From JAMIFN01 sp964544605 (GTDB lineage Bacteria > Pseudomonadota > Gammaproteobacteria > Burkholderiales > Burkholderiaceae_C): a stretch of 51,954 bases of DNA. The position numbers were made by a program, and so were the translations under genes. Shown here in pieces: positions 6,645 to 16,360 of this stretch (positions are counted from its first letter, which is position 1; every line of letters begins with the position of its first letter). The notes below the pieces were generated by a model that searched no databases, was not told where the DNA came from, and saw only the letters and a list, made by a program, of their open reading frames with translations. The DNA lies in the NCBI GenBank assembly GCA_964544605.1, contig CAZJBX010000020.1, positions 1-51,954 of the forward strand. Direction: 5' to 3'.

Positions 6645-7910
6645 TTAGGCAGCTTGGTCGAGGTCGAAGGCTTTGTGCAGGGTGCGCACGGCCAGTTCGA
6701 GGTATTTTTCATCCACCACGACGGAGGTTTTGATTTCGCTGGTGGAGATCATGAGGATGTTGATGCCTTCTTCACTGAGGGCGCGGAACATGCTGCTGGC
6801 GACGCCCACATGGTTGCGCATGCCGATGCCGACGATGGAGACTTTGCAGATTTTGGGGTCGCCGTCGATGTTGGCAACACCGAGTTTGGGGCCGACTTTG
6901 GTGCGCAGCAGATCCAGGGCTTGGGCGTAGTCGTTGCGGCCGACGGTGAAGGTGAAGTCGGTTTTGCCGTCGGTGGAGAGGTTTTGGATGATCATGTCCA
7001 CCTCGATGTTGGCTTCGGCCACAGCGCCCAAGATTTGGTAGGCGATGCCGGGCATGTCGGGCACGCCGCGCACGGAGATTTTGGCTTCATCGCGGCTAAA
7101 GGCGATGCCAGAGACTAGGGCTTGTTCCATGTTTTCGTCTTCTTCAAAAGTAATCAAGGTGCCAGAGTTTTCCTCTTCTTCCACGGGGATGTCCCAGGGG
7201 GTGAAGCTGGAGAGTACGCGCATACGAACTTTGTATTTGCCAGCAAATTCAACGGAGCGGATTTGCAGGATTTTGCTGCCCAAGCTGGCCATTTCCAGCA
7301 TTTCTTCAAAGCTGACGCTGCTCAGGCGGCGCGCTTCGGGCACGACGCGGGGGTCGGTGGTGTACACGCCGTCCACATCGGTGTAGATGAGGCATTCTTC
7401 GGCTTTGAGCGCGGTGGCAACGGCCACGGCCGAGGTGTCAGAGCCGCCACGGCCCAAGGTGGTGACATTGCCGAGGGCATCGACGCCTTGGAAGCCGGTG
7501 ACGATGACGACTTTGCCCGCGTCCAGCTCGCGACGGATGTGCTCGGCGTCGATGCTGTCGATGCGGGCTTTGGTGTAGTTGCTGTCGGTTTTGATGGGCA
7601 CTTGCCAGCCGGCAAAGCTGACGGCGGGCACGCCCAAGGCTTGCAGGGCGATGGCCAAGAGGCCGACGGAGACTTGCTCGCCCGTGGCGGCGAGGGCGTC
7701 GAGCTCGCGGTAGTAGCTGGCATCAGGGTGTGCGGGGGCGAGTTCTTGCGCGAGGCCGAGCAGGCGGTTGGTTTCGCCGCTCATGGCGCTGGGCACGACC
7801 ACGATTTGGTGGCCCGCTTGCACCCATTTGGCAACGCGTTTGGCGACATTGGCGATGCGCTCAGTCGAGCCCATGGATGTGCCGCCGTATTTATGAACGA
7901 ATAAAGACAT
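6645..7910 (-). CDS. lysC: Aspartate kinase
   Basis: LysC phosphorylates L-aspartate with ATP, the first step towards lysine, threonine and methionine. The 421-aa length matches monofunctional aspartokinases. The N-terminal motif HKYGGTSMG near residue 5 is the kinase signature, GRGGSDTSA (about 172-180) lines the active site, and two ACT domains fill the C-terminal part (FSRDEAKISVRGVPDMPGIA and VSIVGIGMRNHVGVA). The frame is open to 7943, but the start MSLFVHKYGG at 7910 fits the family. Feedback control by lysine and threonine through the ACT domains is expected from the family. Confidence 0.95.
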   Translation of the reverse strand: MSLFVHKYGGTSMGSTERIANVAKRVAKWVQAGHQIVVVPSAMSGETNRLLGLAQELAPAHPDASYYRELDALAATGEQVSVGLLAIALQALGVPAVSFAGWQVPIKTDSNYTKARIDSIDAEHIRRELDAGKVVIVTGFQGVDALGNVTTLGRGGSDTSAVAVATALKAEECLIYTDVDGVYTTDPRVVPEARRLSSVSFEEMLEMASLGSKILQIRSVEFAGKYKVRMRVLSSFTPWDIPVEEEENSGTLITFEEDENMEQALVSGIAFSRDEAKISVRGVPDMPGIAYQILGAVAEANIEVDMIIQNLSTDGKTDFTFTVGRNDYAQALDLLRTKVGPKLGVANIDGDPKICKVSIVGIGMRNHVGVASSMFRALSEEGINILMISTSEIKTSVVVDEKYLELAVRTLHKAFDLDQAA

Positions 7911-8069
7911 GATGGGAGCTTTATTAAGTGCGGCGCTGGCCACTTTCAGCCCAGTGGCAGCCCGCTAGGGGTCAAAGGCTGCAAATTATAGGGCTTTGCG
8001 CCCCAGTGCGGGGGGCAGGCTCTGTGCGGCATGGCGGCTTGGGGCCGTGTTTTCGCTATGATTTAGGGC

Positions 8070-9671
8070 ATGAAAAAGACCCGCTCCTCAGCCGCCAAGG
8101 CGGCCACACAGGCGCTTAGCGCCAATGATTATTTGCTCAAGTCCCTGCAAGCGCGGGTTTACGATGTGGCCCTAGAGAGTGAGCTGCATGTGGCGCCAAA
8201 GTTGAGCGAGCGCCTGGGGCACAAGGTTTTACTCAAGCGCGAGGATCAGCAGCCAGTATTCAGTTTCAAGCTGCGCGGCGCTTACAACAAGATGGCGCAA
8301 TTGAGCCCAGCGCAGAAGAAGAAGGGCGTGATTTGCGCCTCCGCAGGCAACCATGCGCAGGGCGTGGCTTTGGGCGGGCAGCGCATGGGCATCAAAGCCA
8401 CGATTGTGATGCCCACAACAACGCCGCAATTGAAGGTGGATGCGGTAAAAAGTTTGGGCGGCGAGGTGGTGCTGGCGGGCGAGAGCTATTCCGACGCTTA
8501 CCAGCACGCCAAGGCGCTGGAGCAGAAAAAGGGCATGGTGTTTATTCACCCCTTTGACGACCCCGATGTGATTGCCGGCCAAGGCACGATTGCGCTGGAG
8601 ATGTTGCGGCAGGTGCAGTCCATCAACGGCGGCCATTTGGATGCGGTGTTTGTGGCCATAGGCGGCGGCGGTTTACTCGCGGGCGTGGCCTCGGTCATCA
8701 AGACTTTGCAGCCTGAGGTGAAGGTGATTGGTGTGCAGGCGGCCGATTCCCACGCCATGATCGATTCGGTTGAGGCGGGCGAGCGCGTAGAGCTGGCCGA
8801 TGTGGGTTTGTTTTCAGACGGCACGGCGGTGAAGCTGGTGGGCCAAGAAACCTTCCGCGTGGTGAATACGCCGGGCATGGTTGATGGCTTTATTGCGGTG
8901 AATACCGATGAGATGTGCGCGGCCATCAAAGATATTTTTGACGACACCCGTGTGGTGGTCGAGCCTGCGGGCGCTTTGGCGGTGGCGGCGATTAAAAAAT
9001 ATGCCGCCAGCCACAAGCGCAAGGGCGAGACTTATGGCGCCATTGTGTGCGGCGCGAATATGAATTTTGAGCGCCTGCGTTTTGTCGCCGAACGCGCCGT
9101 GGTGGGCGAGGAGAAAGAGGCCCTGTTTGCCGTGACTTTGCCTGAGGAGCGCGGCAGTTTCAGGCGCTTTTGCCAGCTCTTTGACGAGCTGCCCGGCGGG
9201 CCGCGCAATATCACCGAGTTCAATTACCGCATGACGGAGGCGGCGCAGCGCAATGAGGCCCATGTGTTTGTGGGCCTGACCACGCCGCACAAGGGCGAGA
9301 GCGCGAAAATCGCCAAGCATTTTGTGAAGAATGGTTTTGCCACGCTGGATATGACGCACGATGAGTTGGCGCGCGATCACATCCGCCATATGGTGGGCGG
9401 ACCGACGCCATTGGTGGGCGAGGAGCGCCTGCTGTCGTTTACCTTCCCGGAGCGGCCCGGGGCGCTGATGAAGTTTCTCAACGCCATGCGGCCAGGCTGG
9501 AATATCAGCCTTTTTCACTACCGCAACCAAGGCGCAGATTACGGCAAGATTTTGGTGGGCTTGCAAGTGCCAGCCAAGGATGAAAAAGCCTACCAAGACT
9601 TTCTGCACAAGCTGGGCTACCCCTATACCGACGAGAGCGACAACCCCGCTTACCGCCTGTTCTTGCGCTAA
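8070..9671 (+). CDS. ilvA: Threonine ammonia-lyase, biosynthetic
   Basis: IlvA deaminates threonine to 2-oxobutanoate, the first committed step to isoleucine. The protein is 533 aa, the usual length of the long biosynthetic form. PLP lysine is in SFKLRGAYNK (Lys67), the substrate loop is SAGNHAQG and the phosphate-binding GGGGL is near 198. Two C-terminal ACT-like domains (about 340-420 and 435-530) would bind isoleucine and valine. It diverges from lysC across 159 bases. TATGAT at 8056-8061, only nine bases before the ATG, resembles a -10 element, so a very short leader is possible. Confidence 0.96.
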   Translation: MKKTRSSAAKAATQALSANDYLLKSLQARVYDVALESELHVAPKLSERLGHKVLLKREDQQPVFSFKLRGAYNKMAQLSPAQKKKGVICASAGNHAQGVALGGQRMGIKATIVMPTTTPQLKVDAVKSLGGEVVLAGESYSDAYQHAKALEQKKGMVFIHPFDDPDVIAGQGTIALEMLRQVQSINGGHLDAVFVAIGGGGLLAGVASVIKTLQPEVKVIGVQAADSHAMIDSVEAGERVELADVGLFSDGTAVKLVGQETFRVVNTPGMVDGFIAVNTDEMCAAIKDIFDDTRVVVEPAGALAVAAIKKYAASHKRKGETYGAIVCGANMNFERLRFVAERAVVGEEKEALFAVTLPEERGSFRRFCQLFDELPGGPRNITEFNYRMTEAAQRNEAHVFVGLTTPHKGESAKIAKHFVKNGFATLDMTHDELARDHIRHMVGGPTPLVGEERLLSFTFPERPGALMKFLNAMRPGWNISLFHYRNQGADYGKILVGLQVPAKDEKAYQDFLHKLGYPYTDESDNPAYRLFLR

Positions 9672-9695
9672 GGCGCAGCCCTGAGAAGGCGGCGC

Positions 9696-11639
9696 TCAGT
9701 AAGAGAAAGGCGCGGGGCGCACCGTGCCCAAGCGCTCGTGCAGGGATTGCGGGCGGCCTTCGAGCACCACACCGTAGAGGGTGCTGTTGGCCAGCACTTG
9801 TTTCACATAGTCGCGGGTTTCGCTGAAGGGCACATTCTCGGCCCAAATCGCGCCCTCCAGCGGGCCAGCGCCCTCACGCCAGCGTTTGGGGCGGTTCGGC
9901 CCCGCGTTATAGGCCGCCGCCGCCAGCGGGCGCGAGCCTGAGAAGTCTTGCAATTGCAGGTGCAGGTAGTTCACGCCGAGTTTGACATTGGTGTCGCTGT
10001 GGTAGGTTTGCGCGGGGTTGAAGTCCGTCATGCCGATTTTGCGGGCCGTCCATTGCGCCGTGGCGGGCATGATTTGCATCAAGCCAGAAGCGCCCACGCC
10101 TGAGCGCGCGCGCACCATAAAGCGCGATTCTTGCCGTATCAGACCATAGACATAGGCGGGATCCATGCCCACGGCGGCGCTGTGGCGCAGCACCTCGTTG
10201 CGGAAGGGCGTGGGATAGCGCTGCCACACGGCGAATGCGCCCCGATTGCGCTCGCTGCTGTTGATGCAGCGGTCCCAGATTTGGCGCTCGCAGGCGAGTT
10301 CGGCTGCGGCCAGTAGCTCACGGCTGGGCAAGCCGCCGGGCTGGTGCAAATGTGCCACATAGTTCCATTCGCGGTTACCAAAGCTGGCCACGCCAATTTG
10401 CAGGGCGTAGAGGGCGCGTTGCAGGCCAGGGTTTTGGCGTGCGGCGGCCATTTCAGCCGCTGTGGGCGGGCTGGCCGATACGGGCAGTTGCACTTTGGCA
10501 CCTGTTTCTTCTAGGGCCAGCAGTTCGTAAAAACCTTGCACCGAAGCCATGCCTTGGTAGATGTTTTGCGCCTCAGCCTTACGGCCACTGGCGGCCAGCG
10601 CCCGCGCCTTCCAATACAGCCAAGTGCTGTCGTTTTGCGCCTGCGGACTCATGGCGGCAATGCTGGCCAGAATTTGGGCACTGTTTTGCGGCAAGCCCGC
10701 CCGCATCATGCTGCGCACACGCCAGCCGAGCATGTCGTCGCTCCAGCCCTGCATGGCCTGGGCTTGGCTGTAGTAATGGGGGGCGCTGTTTGAAAGCTCT
10801 AGCGCCGCATGTTTGCCCACCACGCCCCAAGCCCAATCGCGCTGCTCTTGGTTCAGCACACGGCTGTTGTTGCGCAGCCAGTCGGCGGCCTCATCGGGCT
10901 TATCAGCGGCCCAGCGGCCCAGCAGTTGCAAAGCCAGCTCACCACTGGCCTCGCCTTGGCGCAAGCTGGCCGCCGCCCGCCCCAAGTGCGCGCGCAAGCC
11001 AGCGCTGAGGCTGGCATCGACCAAGCCCGCCACCTCAGCGGCGCTGCCGTGCTGCCGCGCCTCAGCCGCCATGCGGGCTTTGCGGATGATGTGCTCGCGC
11101 TTGATTTGCCCGCCCGCGAGCAAGCGCCCCGCCGCAGCGGTGCAGGCATCACTGCTGCCGCGCATGGCCGCCCAGTCTTGCCAAAACACGGCGGCATCGC
11201 GTTCTAAGCCGAAGCTGGCGGCCCAGCAGCGCAGATTGGGGTCATCGCGCATACGGAATTTGGGGTATTCCTGCGCGAAGTTGGCCGCATCGCCCTGCTT
11301 GCCCAAGAGCAGCAGCCAGTCGTTGCGCAGGCGGTCTTCAAAATAACTGCCCTGCCAACGCTGCAAAAAGTGGCGAATCTCGCTGTGCTCGGCCTGCTCC
11401 AAGCGGGCGCTCAATTCCCAGTACGCGCCATAGGCCTCCAGCGGATGCCCCGCCAGCCGTGGCAAAAGCTGGCTCAGTTGCGCGCTTTGCTTGCGGGCAA
11501 AAGCCGTTTCCATGGCTTGCGCGGCGGCGTCACCGCTGCTGCTTTGCGCCTGCGCTGCCACGGCCCCAACGAGGCCCACGACCCACACCGAGGCAGACAA
11601 AATCCACTTTGAACTGACAAATTTTTGAAAAACTGCCAA
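9696..11639 (-). CDS. slt: Soluble lytic murein transglycosylase
   Basis: This periplasmic enzyme cleaves the MurNAc-GlcNAc bond of peptidoglycan, leaving 1,6-anhydro ends. The 647 aa start with a Sec signal peptide (SASVWVVGLVGAVAAQAQ, cleaved near 32). The middle is an alpha-helical superhelix (about 40-470) and the C-terminal SLT domain has Glu504 in LIRQESRF, then GLMQIMPATA and AAAYNAGPNR. It converges on ilvA with 24 bases between stops and is transcribed away from fau. Confidence 0.95.
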   Translation of the reverse strand: MAVFQKFVSSKWILSASVWVVGLVGAVAAQAQSSSGDAAAQAMETAFARKQSAQLSQLLPRLAGHPLEAYGAYWELSARLEQAEHSEIRHFLQRWQGSYFEDRLRNDWLLLLGKQGDAANFAQEYPKFRMRDDPNLRCWAASFGLERDAAVFWQDWAAMRGSSDACTAAAGRLLAGGQIKREHIIRKARMAAEARQHGSAAEVAGLVDASLSAGLRAHLGRAAASLRQGEASGELALQLLGRWAADKPDEAADWLRNNSRVLNQEQRDWAWGVVGKHAALELSNSAPHYYSQAQAMQGWSDDMLGWRVRSMMRAGLPQNSAQILASIAAMSPQAQNDSTWLYWKARALAASGRKAEAQNIYQGMASVQGFYELLALEETGAKVQLPVSASPPTAAEMAAARQNPGLQRALYALQIGVASFGNREWNYVAHLHQPGGLPSRELLAAAELACERQIWDRCINSSERNRGAFAVWQRYPTPFRNEVLRHSAAVGMDPAYVYGLIRQESRFMVRARSGVGASGLMQIMPATAQWTARKIGMTDFNPAQTYHSDTNVKLGVNYLHLQLQDFSGSRPLAAAAYNAGPNRPKRWREGAGPLEGAIWAENVPFSETRDYVKQVLANSTLYGVVLEGRPQSLHERLGTVRPAPFSY

Positions 11640-11716
11640 AATCGTTTCCCCTTCCCGTCGCCATCGCTTGCCGCTGGCGACACACTAAAACCTTTAAAAC
11701 ACCCCAACGCGCCCGC

Positions 11717-12367
11717 ATGAGCCCTAGCCCAGAAGACAAAAAAGCCCAAAGGCAACGCCTGGTTGCAGAACGCCTGAACCTACCCGACCGCTTGGAACGC
11801 ATTGCCCGCTTGCAGCATGTCATGCGCTTGTGGCTGATGGACCGACAAGATAGCGTGATTGGCGCGTATTGGCCCATCAAGGGCGAATTTGACCCTTTGC
11901 CCGCACTCTACCGCTGGCAAGAAGATGCCGTGCTTGGCCCTTCCATCAAAGACACCATCGCCCCCAGCCACAAAGCCGAGGTCGGGTTGAATCTATTATC
12001 TGGCGCGCCAGAGCAACAACGCCGTATTGGCCTGCCGGTGGTCAATAAAGAGCACAAAACCCTGACTTTTTACTCTTGGTACCCGGGCTGCCCCATGGAG
12101 CCCGATGCCTATGACATCCCCAAGCCCAAGGACACCGCCATCGTGGTGCCCACCCTGCTTTTTGTGCCCTGTGTCGGCTACGGGCCAGGGGGTTATCGTT
12201 TAGGCTATGGCGGTGGCTTTTATGACCGCACTTTGGCCAGTTTGCAGCCCAAGCCCTTTACCGTGGGTTTGGCTTACGCCAACGGCTTGGTGCCCGACTT
12301 CAAGCCCGAGGCGCACGATGTGCCGCTGGACGCGATTTTGACCGACGCAGGGCAGGTTTTCCCCTAA
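11717..12367 (+). CDS. fau: 5-formyltetrahydrofolate cyclo-ligase
   Basis: The enzyme converts 5-formyl-THF with ATP to 5,10-methenyl-THF, returning a storage folate to one-carbon metabolism. The 216-aa protein has the N-terminal basic helix (KKAQRQRLVAERL), GAYWPIKGEFDP, the substrate loop PTLLFVPCVGYG and the family signature GYRLGYGGGFYDR near 155. No 6S RNA gene, often found near this gene, is evident. It diverges from slt across 77 bases. Confidence 0.93.
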   Translation: MSPSPEDKKAQRQRLVAERLNLPDRLERIARLQHVMRLWLMDRQDSVIGAYWPIKGEFDPLPALYRWQEDAVLGPSIKDTIAPSHKAEVGLNLLSGAPEQQRRIGLPVVNKEHKTLTFYSWYPGCPMEPDAYDIPKPKDTAIVVPTLLFVPCVGYGPGGYRLGYGGGFYDRTLASLQPKPFTVGLAYANGLVPDFKPEAHDVPLDAILTDAGQVFP

Positions 12368-12421
12368 AACAAGGCGCGCCCGCCTGCTCTGCCCCCATCA
12401 ATATGTGTGAGGAGAGGCGAG

Positions 12422-12883
12422 ATGCTGCACCCCTTTGTTTCTGTGTTTCGTGCTGGCGCTGCGGCTGGCGTATTGGCCCTTGGCTTGAGCGCCTGCGGTG
12501 GTGGCTCGGGCTTGCCAGCGGCCGATGTCTCAGGCAATTGGACGGCCTATTACCAACTGAGCCAAGACCCCTGCGGCGTAACGGGCCTGCCTTTGGGTGC
12601 GATGGAGCATGAGCGCCTCTACATCCAGCAAAGCGGCAGCCAAATCCGCATCAACTACCCCGATGCCATCAGCCGCCCCGCCCCCGTCTCGGTCGGCAGC
12701 ATCCACAACCGCCAGATTGAGGCGGTGTATAGCAAAGGCAGCTACCGCGAGGCCCTGAGCGCCTATGTCGCATTTGACGGCATCATCTACGATGCCCAAT
12801 CCGTTGAGCGCGATACGGTGCGCTGGGGCAGCGCCTGCCGTGTCACTTGGCAGGCCGAGATTTGGCCTAGCTGGCGCTTTTAA
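12422..12883 (+). CDS. Predicted lipoprotein, unknown function
   Basis: This is a 153-aa protein with a lipobox LSAC around residue 24 after a hydrophobic segment, so outer-membrane or periplasmic anchoring is expected. Start chosen at ATG 12422 because GGAGAGG lies six bases upstream; the frame is open from 12407. The mature part begins with a Gly-rich linker and a SGNWTAYYQL stretch typical of small beta-sandwich lipoproteins. Two more cysteines (DPCGVTG and SACRVTW) could form a disulfide. I recognise no family. It ends 32 bases before the stop of polA on the other strand. Confidence 0.78.
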   Translation: MLHPFVSVFRAGAAAGVLALGLSACGGGSGLPAADVSGNWTAYYQLSQDPCGVTGLPLGAMEHERLYIQQSGSQIRINYPDAISRPAPVSVGSIHNRQIEAVYSKGSYREALSAYVAFDGIIYDAQSVERDTVRWGSACRVTWQAEIWPSWRF

Positions 12884-12915
12884 GCCGCCGCCATCTGCGG
12901 GCGCTTGGGCGTGCT

Positions 12916-15729
12916 TCAGTGCGCCTCCTCCCAGTTCTGCCCCACGCCCAGCTCGGCCAGCAGTGGCACTTTCAACACGGCCACGCCTTCCATCAGCGGC
13001 ACGATGCATTCGCGCAGCCAAGGCAGTTCAGCCTCGGGCAAATCAAACACCAATTCGTCATGCACTTGCATGAGCATGAGCACATCTTTGCCTGAGGCTT
13101 GCAGCTCGGCCTGAATGCGGTTCATGGCCATTTTGATGAGGTCAGCCGCCGTGCCCTGCATGGGCGCGTTGATGGCGGTGCGCTCGGCCCCAGCACGGCG
13201 CGGGCCGTTGGGTGAGTTGATTTCAGGCAAATACAGGCGACGGCCAAAAATGGTTTCCACATAGCCTTGCGCCTTGGCTTGGGCGCGGGTGTGGTCCATA
13301 TAGCGGGCCACGCCCGGGTAACGGGCAAAGTAGCGTTCAATCCAGAGCTTGGCATCGGCTGGGCTGATGCCCAAATTTTTCGCCAAGCCGTAGGCGCTCA
13401 TGCCATAAATCAGGCCAAAGTTGATGACCTTGGCATAGCGGCGCTGCTCGCTGCTGACGGCATCCACCGCCACATTGAAGACTTCGGCAGCGGTGGCGCG
13501 GTGCACATCTTGGCCTTGTTTGAAGGCTTCGAGCAAGGCGGCATCGCCACTCAAATGCGCCATGATGCGCAGCTCAATTTGCGAGTAATCGCAACTGGCC
13601 AGCACACGGCCGGCCCGTGGCACAAAAGCCTCACGGATGCGCCGCCCTTCTGCCGTGCGCACAGGGATGTTTTGCAGATTCGGCTCACTGCTGGCCAAGC
13701 GCCCCGTGATGGCCACGGCTTGGGCGTAATTGGTGTGCACGCGGCCCGTTTGAGCATGTATGAGCAGGGGCAGTTTGTCGGTGTAGGTGGATTTGAGCTT
13801 GCTCAGGCTGCGCCACTGCAAAATGGTGGCCGGCAGGGGGTAGTCCTCGGCCAGTTTTTCCAGCACTTCTTCATTCGTGCTGATGGCGCCTTTGGCGGTT
13901 TTCTTCACCACAGGCAGGCCCAAACCTTCGGGCGGCGGGCTGAACAAAATCTCGCCCAATTGCTTGGGGCTGCCCAGATTGAATTCGCGCCCCCCCGCCA
14001 TCGCCCAGGCCGATTGCTCCAGCTCGTGTATCTTCAAGCCCAGCTCATGGCTTTGGCGCTGCAAGCAAGTCGCATCTATCGCCACGCCGTGGCGCTCCAT
14101 CGCAAACAAGGTGGCACTGGTGGCCATTTCCAGCGCGTAAATGCGCTTGAGCGCAGGCTGCGCTTGCAACTGCGGCCACAGGGCTTGGTGCACGCTCAGG
14201 GCAAAGTCCACATCCTCGCAGGCATAGCGGGTCACGGTGTCAATATCGGCCTGGTTGATGCCAATTTGCCCCACGCCTTTGCCACACACATCTTCAAAGC
14301 TCAGGCCACGGCGGCCCGCATGGCGCTCGGCCAAAGCCTCCAGCCCGTGGGGGCGGTGCACCTCCAGCACATAGCTTTGCAGCATGACATCGTGCTGCCA
14401 GCCGCGCACGGTGATGCCGTGGTTGGCCAGGCTGTGGCTGTCGTATTTCACATTCGTGCCCAGCTTGGCTTTGCTGGCGTCTTCCAGCCAGGGTTTGAGC
14501 TGGGCCAGCACCGCCTCGCGGTTCAGTTGCTCGGGCGCACCTGCGTAGTCGTGCGCCAGCGGAATGTAGGCCGCCTCGCCCTCGGCCACGCTCAGGCTCA
14601 GGCCCACAATGCGGCATTGCATGGGGTTGAGGCTGGTGGTTTCGGTATCCAGCGCCGTCAGCTCGGCTTGGGCGATTTTTTGCAGCCACACATCAAGCTG
14701 CGCTTGCGTGAGGATGGTTTCGTAAGTGGTTTGGATGTCGGCCTTGGGCGTGTCTGCTTCGGTCGCATCAGCAGCAGCGGCGAATAAATCGCCCGTAGCA
14801 GCGCTGGCGGCTGGCGCGCGGCCCTTTTGCAAATTCGCCGCCAGTGTGCGAAAACCGTATTGCTGGTAGAAATCAACCAAGGCCGCCGCATCAGGCGCTT
14901 GGCTTTGCAGGGCATCGAGCTGGGGCAAATCAGGCAAAAAGGGGCTCAGCTCGGCATCCGCATCGGTTTTGATTTTGACCAACTGGGCCCCTGTGGGCAG
15001 CCAGTCCATGGCCTCGCGCAAATTTTGCCCCGCCACGCCTTTGATGTCGGCATGGTGGGCCAGCAAATTCTCTAGCGTGTCGTATTCGCCCAGCCATTTG
15101 GCCGCTGTTTTCGGCCCCACTTTGGCCACGCCGGGCACATTGTCCACGGCATCGCCCACCAGAGTTTGGAAGTCCACCATCTGCTCAGGGCGCACGCCAA
15201 ACTCGGCCTGCACGCCCGCTACATCGCGGCGTTTGCCATTCATGGTGTCCACCAGCATCACCTGTTCATTCACCAATTGGGCCATGTCTTTATCGCCCGT
15301 GCTGATGATGGTGAACAAGCCCTGCTCTGCACCAATGCGGGCCAAAGTGCCCAGCACATCGTCGGCCTCAATGCCGGGCACGGTCAGCACAGGCCAGCCC
15401 AGCAAGCGCACGACCTCATGAATCGGCGCAATTTGCGCGCGCAAATCATCGGGCATGGGACTGCGGTTGGCCTTGTACTCGGAGTAAATGGCGTCCCTAA
15501 AGGTCGGGCCGCTGGCATCAAACACCACCGCCTTGCGCTGCGCTGCAAACTCTTTTTCAAGCGCTTGCAGCATATTCACCATGCCGCGAATGGCCCCTGT
15601 GGGCGCACTGCTGCGGTCTTGCGGATCGGCGCGCAAATCAGGCATGGCATGAAAGGCGCGGTACAAATAACTGGAGCCATCAACCAATAACAAGGTTTGC
15701 TCGGGCGGGGGTGTCGTGTGATTAGCCAT
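12916..15729 (-). CDS. polA: DNA polymerase I
   Basis: PolA fills gaps, removes RNA primers and acts in excision repair. The 937-aa product has the 5'-3' exonuclease domain (LLLVDGSSYLYRAF near 14, then GIEADDVLG and GDKDMAQL), a 3'-5' proofreading domain with an intact LDTETTSL, and the polymerase domain with SCDYSQIELR, RRYAKVINFGLIYGMSAYGL and QVHDELV. The frame is open to 15768, but MANHTTPPPEQ at 15729 is the natural start. It diverges from the yjb-like operon. Confidence 0.96.
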   Translation of the reverse strand: MANHTTPPPEQTLLLVDGSSYLYRAFHAMPDLRADPQDRSSAPTGAIRGMVNMLQALEKEFAAQRKAVVFDASGPTFRDAIYSEYKANRSPMPDDLRAQIAPIHEVVRLLGWPVLTVPGIEADDVLGTLARIGAEQGLFTIISTGDKDMAQLVNEQVMLVDTMNGKRRDVAGVQAEFGVRPEQMVDFQTLVGDAVDNVPGVAKVGPKTAAKWLGEYDTLENLLAHHADIKGVAGQNLREAMDWLPTGAQLVKIKTDADAELSPFLPDLPQLDALQSQAPDAAALVDFYQQYGFRTLAANLQKGRAPAASAATGDLFAAAADATEADTPKADIQTTYETILTQAQLDVWLQKIAQAELTALDTETTSLNPMQCRIVGLSLSVAEGEAAYIPLAHDYAGAPEQLNREAVLAQLKPWLEDASKAKLGTNVKYDSHSLANHGITVRGWQHDVMLQSYVLEVHRPHGLEALAERHAGRRGLSFEDVCGKGVGQIGINQADIDTVTRYACEDVDFALSVHQALWPQLQAQPALKRIYALEMATSATLFAMERHGVAIDATCLQRQSHELGLKIHELEQSAWAMAGGREFNLGSPKQLGEILFSPPPEGLGLPVVKKTAKGAISTNEEVLEKLAEDYPLPATILQWRSLSKLKSTYTDKLPLLIHAQTGRVHTNYAQAVAITGRLASSEPNLQNIPVRTAEGRRIREAFVPRAGRVLASCDYSQIELRIMAHLSGDAALLEAFKQGQDVHRATAAEVFNVAVDAVSSEQRRYAKVINFGLIYGMSAYGLAKNLGISPADAKLWIERYFARYPGVARYMDHTRAQAKAQGYVETIFGRRLYLPEINSPNGPRRAGAERTAINAPMQGTAADLIKMAMNRIQAELQASGKDVLMLMQVHDELVFDLPEAELPWLRECIVPLMEGVAVLKVPLLAELGVGQNWEEAH

Positions 15730-15779
15730 AGGCGCATATTGTCGCTGCACTGGCCGCCCGCGATACACAAAAAAATAGC

Positions 15780-15809
15780 TTGCTTCACAAAATACCTTTT
15801 GTGTAAAAT
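15780..15809 (+). promoter_or_regulatory. Promoter of the yjb-like operon with an embedded palindrome
   Basis: TTGCTT (15780-15785) and TAAAAT (15804-15809) are 18 bases apart. The spacer is a perfect inverted repeat, CACAAAA-TACC-TTTTGTG (15786-15803), filling the whole interval between -35 and -10. A repressor bound there would block polymerase, or an MerR-like activator could remodel the spacer. Both readings are inference. Confidence 0.55.
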
Positions 15810-15851
15810 TACCGCTTTAGAGGAATAAACCCAAAACGGAGGACTGTTACC

Positions 15852-16190
15852 ATGAACAATTCACGCAAATCACTGAAATGGCTGACTTTGGCCGCAGCCA
15901 GTTTCTTGGCCGCAGCAAGCGCCGTAGCCGCAGAAACAAAGGCCGAGGGCGCTACAGTGGGCCAAACGACAGCCGCCACTGAAGTGGCCACAACAGAGCT
16001 TGCCGTCACAGAAGCAGCCATCACAGAGGCGGCTGCAACAACAGCCGCCACTTCTGGTGCCGTGACAGGCGGCACAGTTGCCGGCATCACCGCAGGTATT
16101 ACGGGTACGCAAATTGCCATCGGCGCGGCTCTTGCCGCGACCGCAGCCGCCGCCGCTGGTGGCGGTAGCGGCGGCACAGGCACCAACTAA
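15852..16190 (+). CDS. YjbE/GfcA-like small secreted Ala-rich protein 1
   Basis: The 112-aa product has a Sec signal peptide (LTLAAASFLAAASAVAA, cleavage near 27) and a Thr/Ala-rich mature part. It ends with the hydrophobic block GGTVAGITAGITGTQIAIGAA, followed by GGGSGGTGTN at the C-terminus. E. coli YjbE/GfcA, the first protein of yjbEFGH and gfcABCD, has the same plan of signal peptide, low-complexity middle, hydrophobic block and Gly/Thr tail. GGAGG lies nine bases before ATG, so translation should be strong. Its place ahead of yjbF- and yjbH-like genes supports a role in exopolysaccharide assembly, though how the family works is unknown. Confidence 0.72.
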   Translation: MNNSRKSLKWLTLAAASFLAAASAVAAETKAEGATVGQTTAATEVATTELAVTEAAITEAAATTAATSGAVTGGTVAGITAGITGTQIAIGAALAATAAAAAGGGSGGTGTN

Positions 16191-16360
16191 GCAGTCTGTG
16201 GCGCTTACAGCAGCGCCGCAATCCGTGCTCTCCGATACGCACAGCCCAGAGGCGGCGCACCTTGCGCCTGCACGCTTGAATATGACTTGGCAGGCAAAAC
16301 TTTTTATGAGTAAAATCGCCCACTTATACTCATAAATTGTTTATTCGGAGAATGCTTGTC

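Noticed and set aside
7122..7904. Long open frame antisense to lysC
   Set aside because: It lies fully opposite a well-supported gene, and its Gly/Ala/His-rich translation is a codon-bias shadow; the same holds for the long frames opposite ilvA, polA, proA and lepA.
16280..16306. Sigma-54 promoter (TTGGCAGG...CTTTTT) before the second yjbE-like gene
   Set aside because: The GC element of the -12 box is missing at the required spacing.
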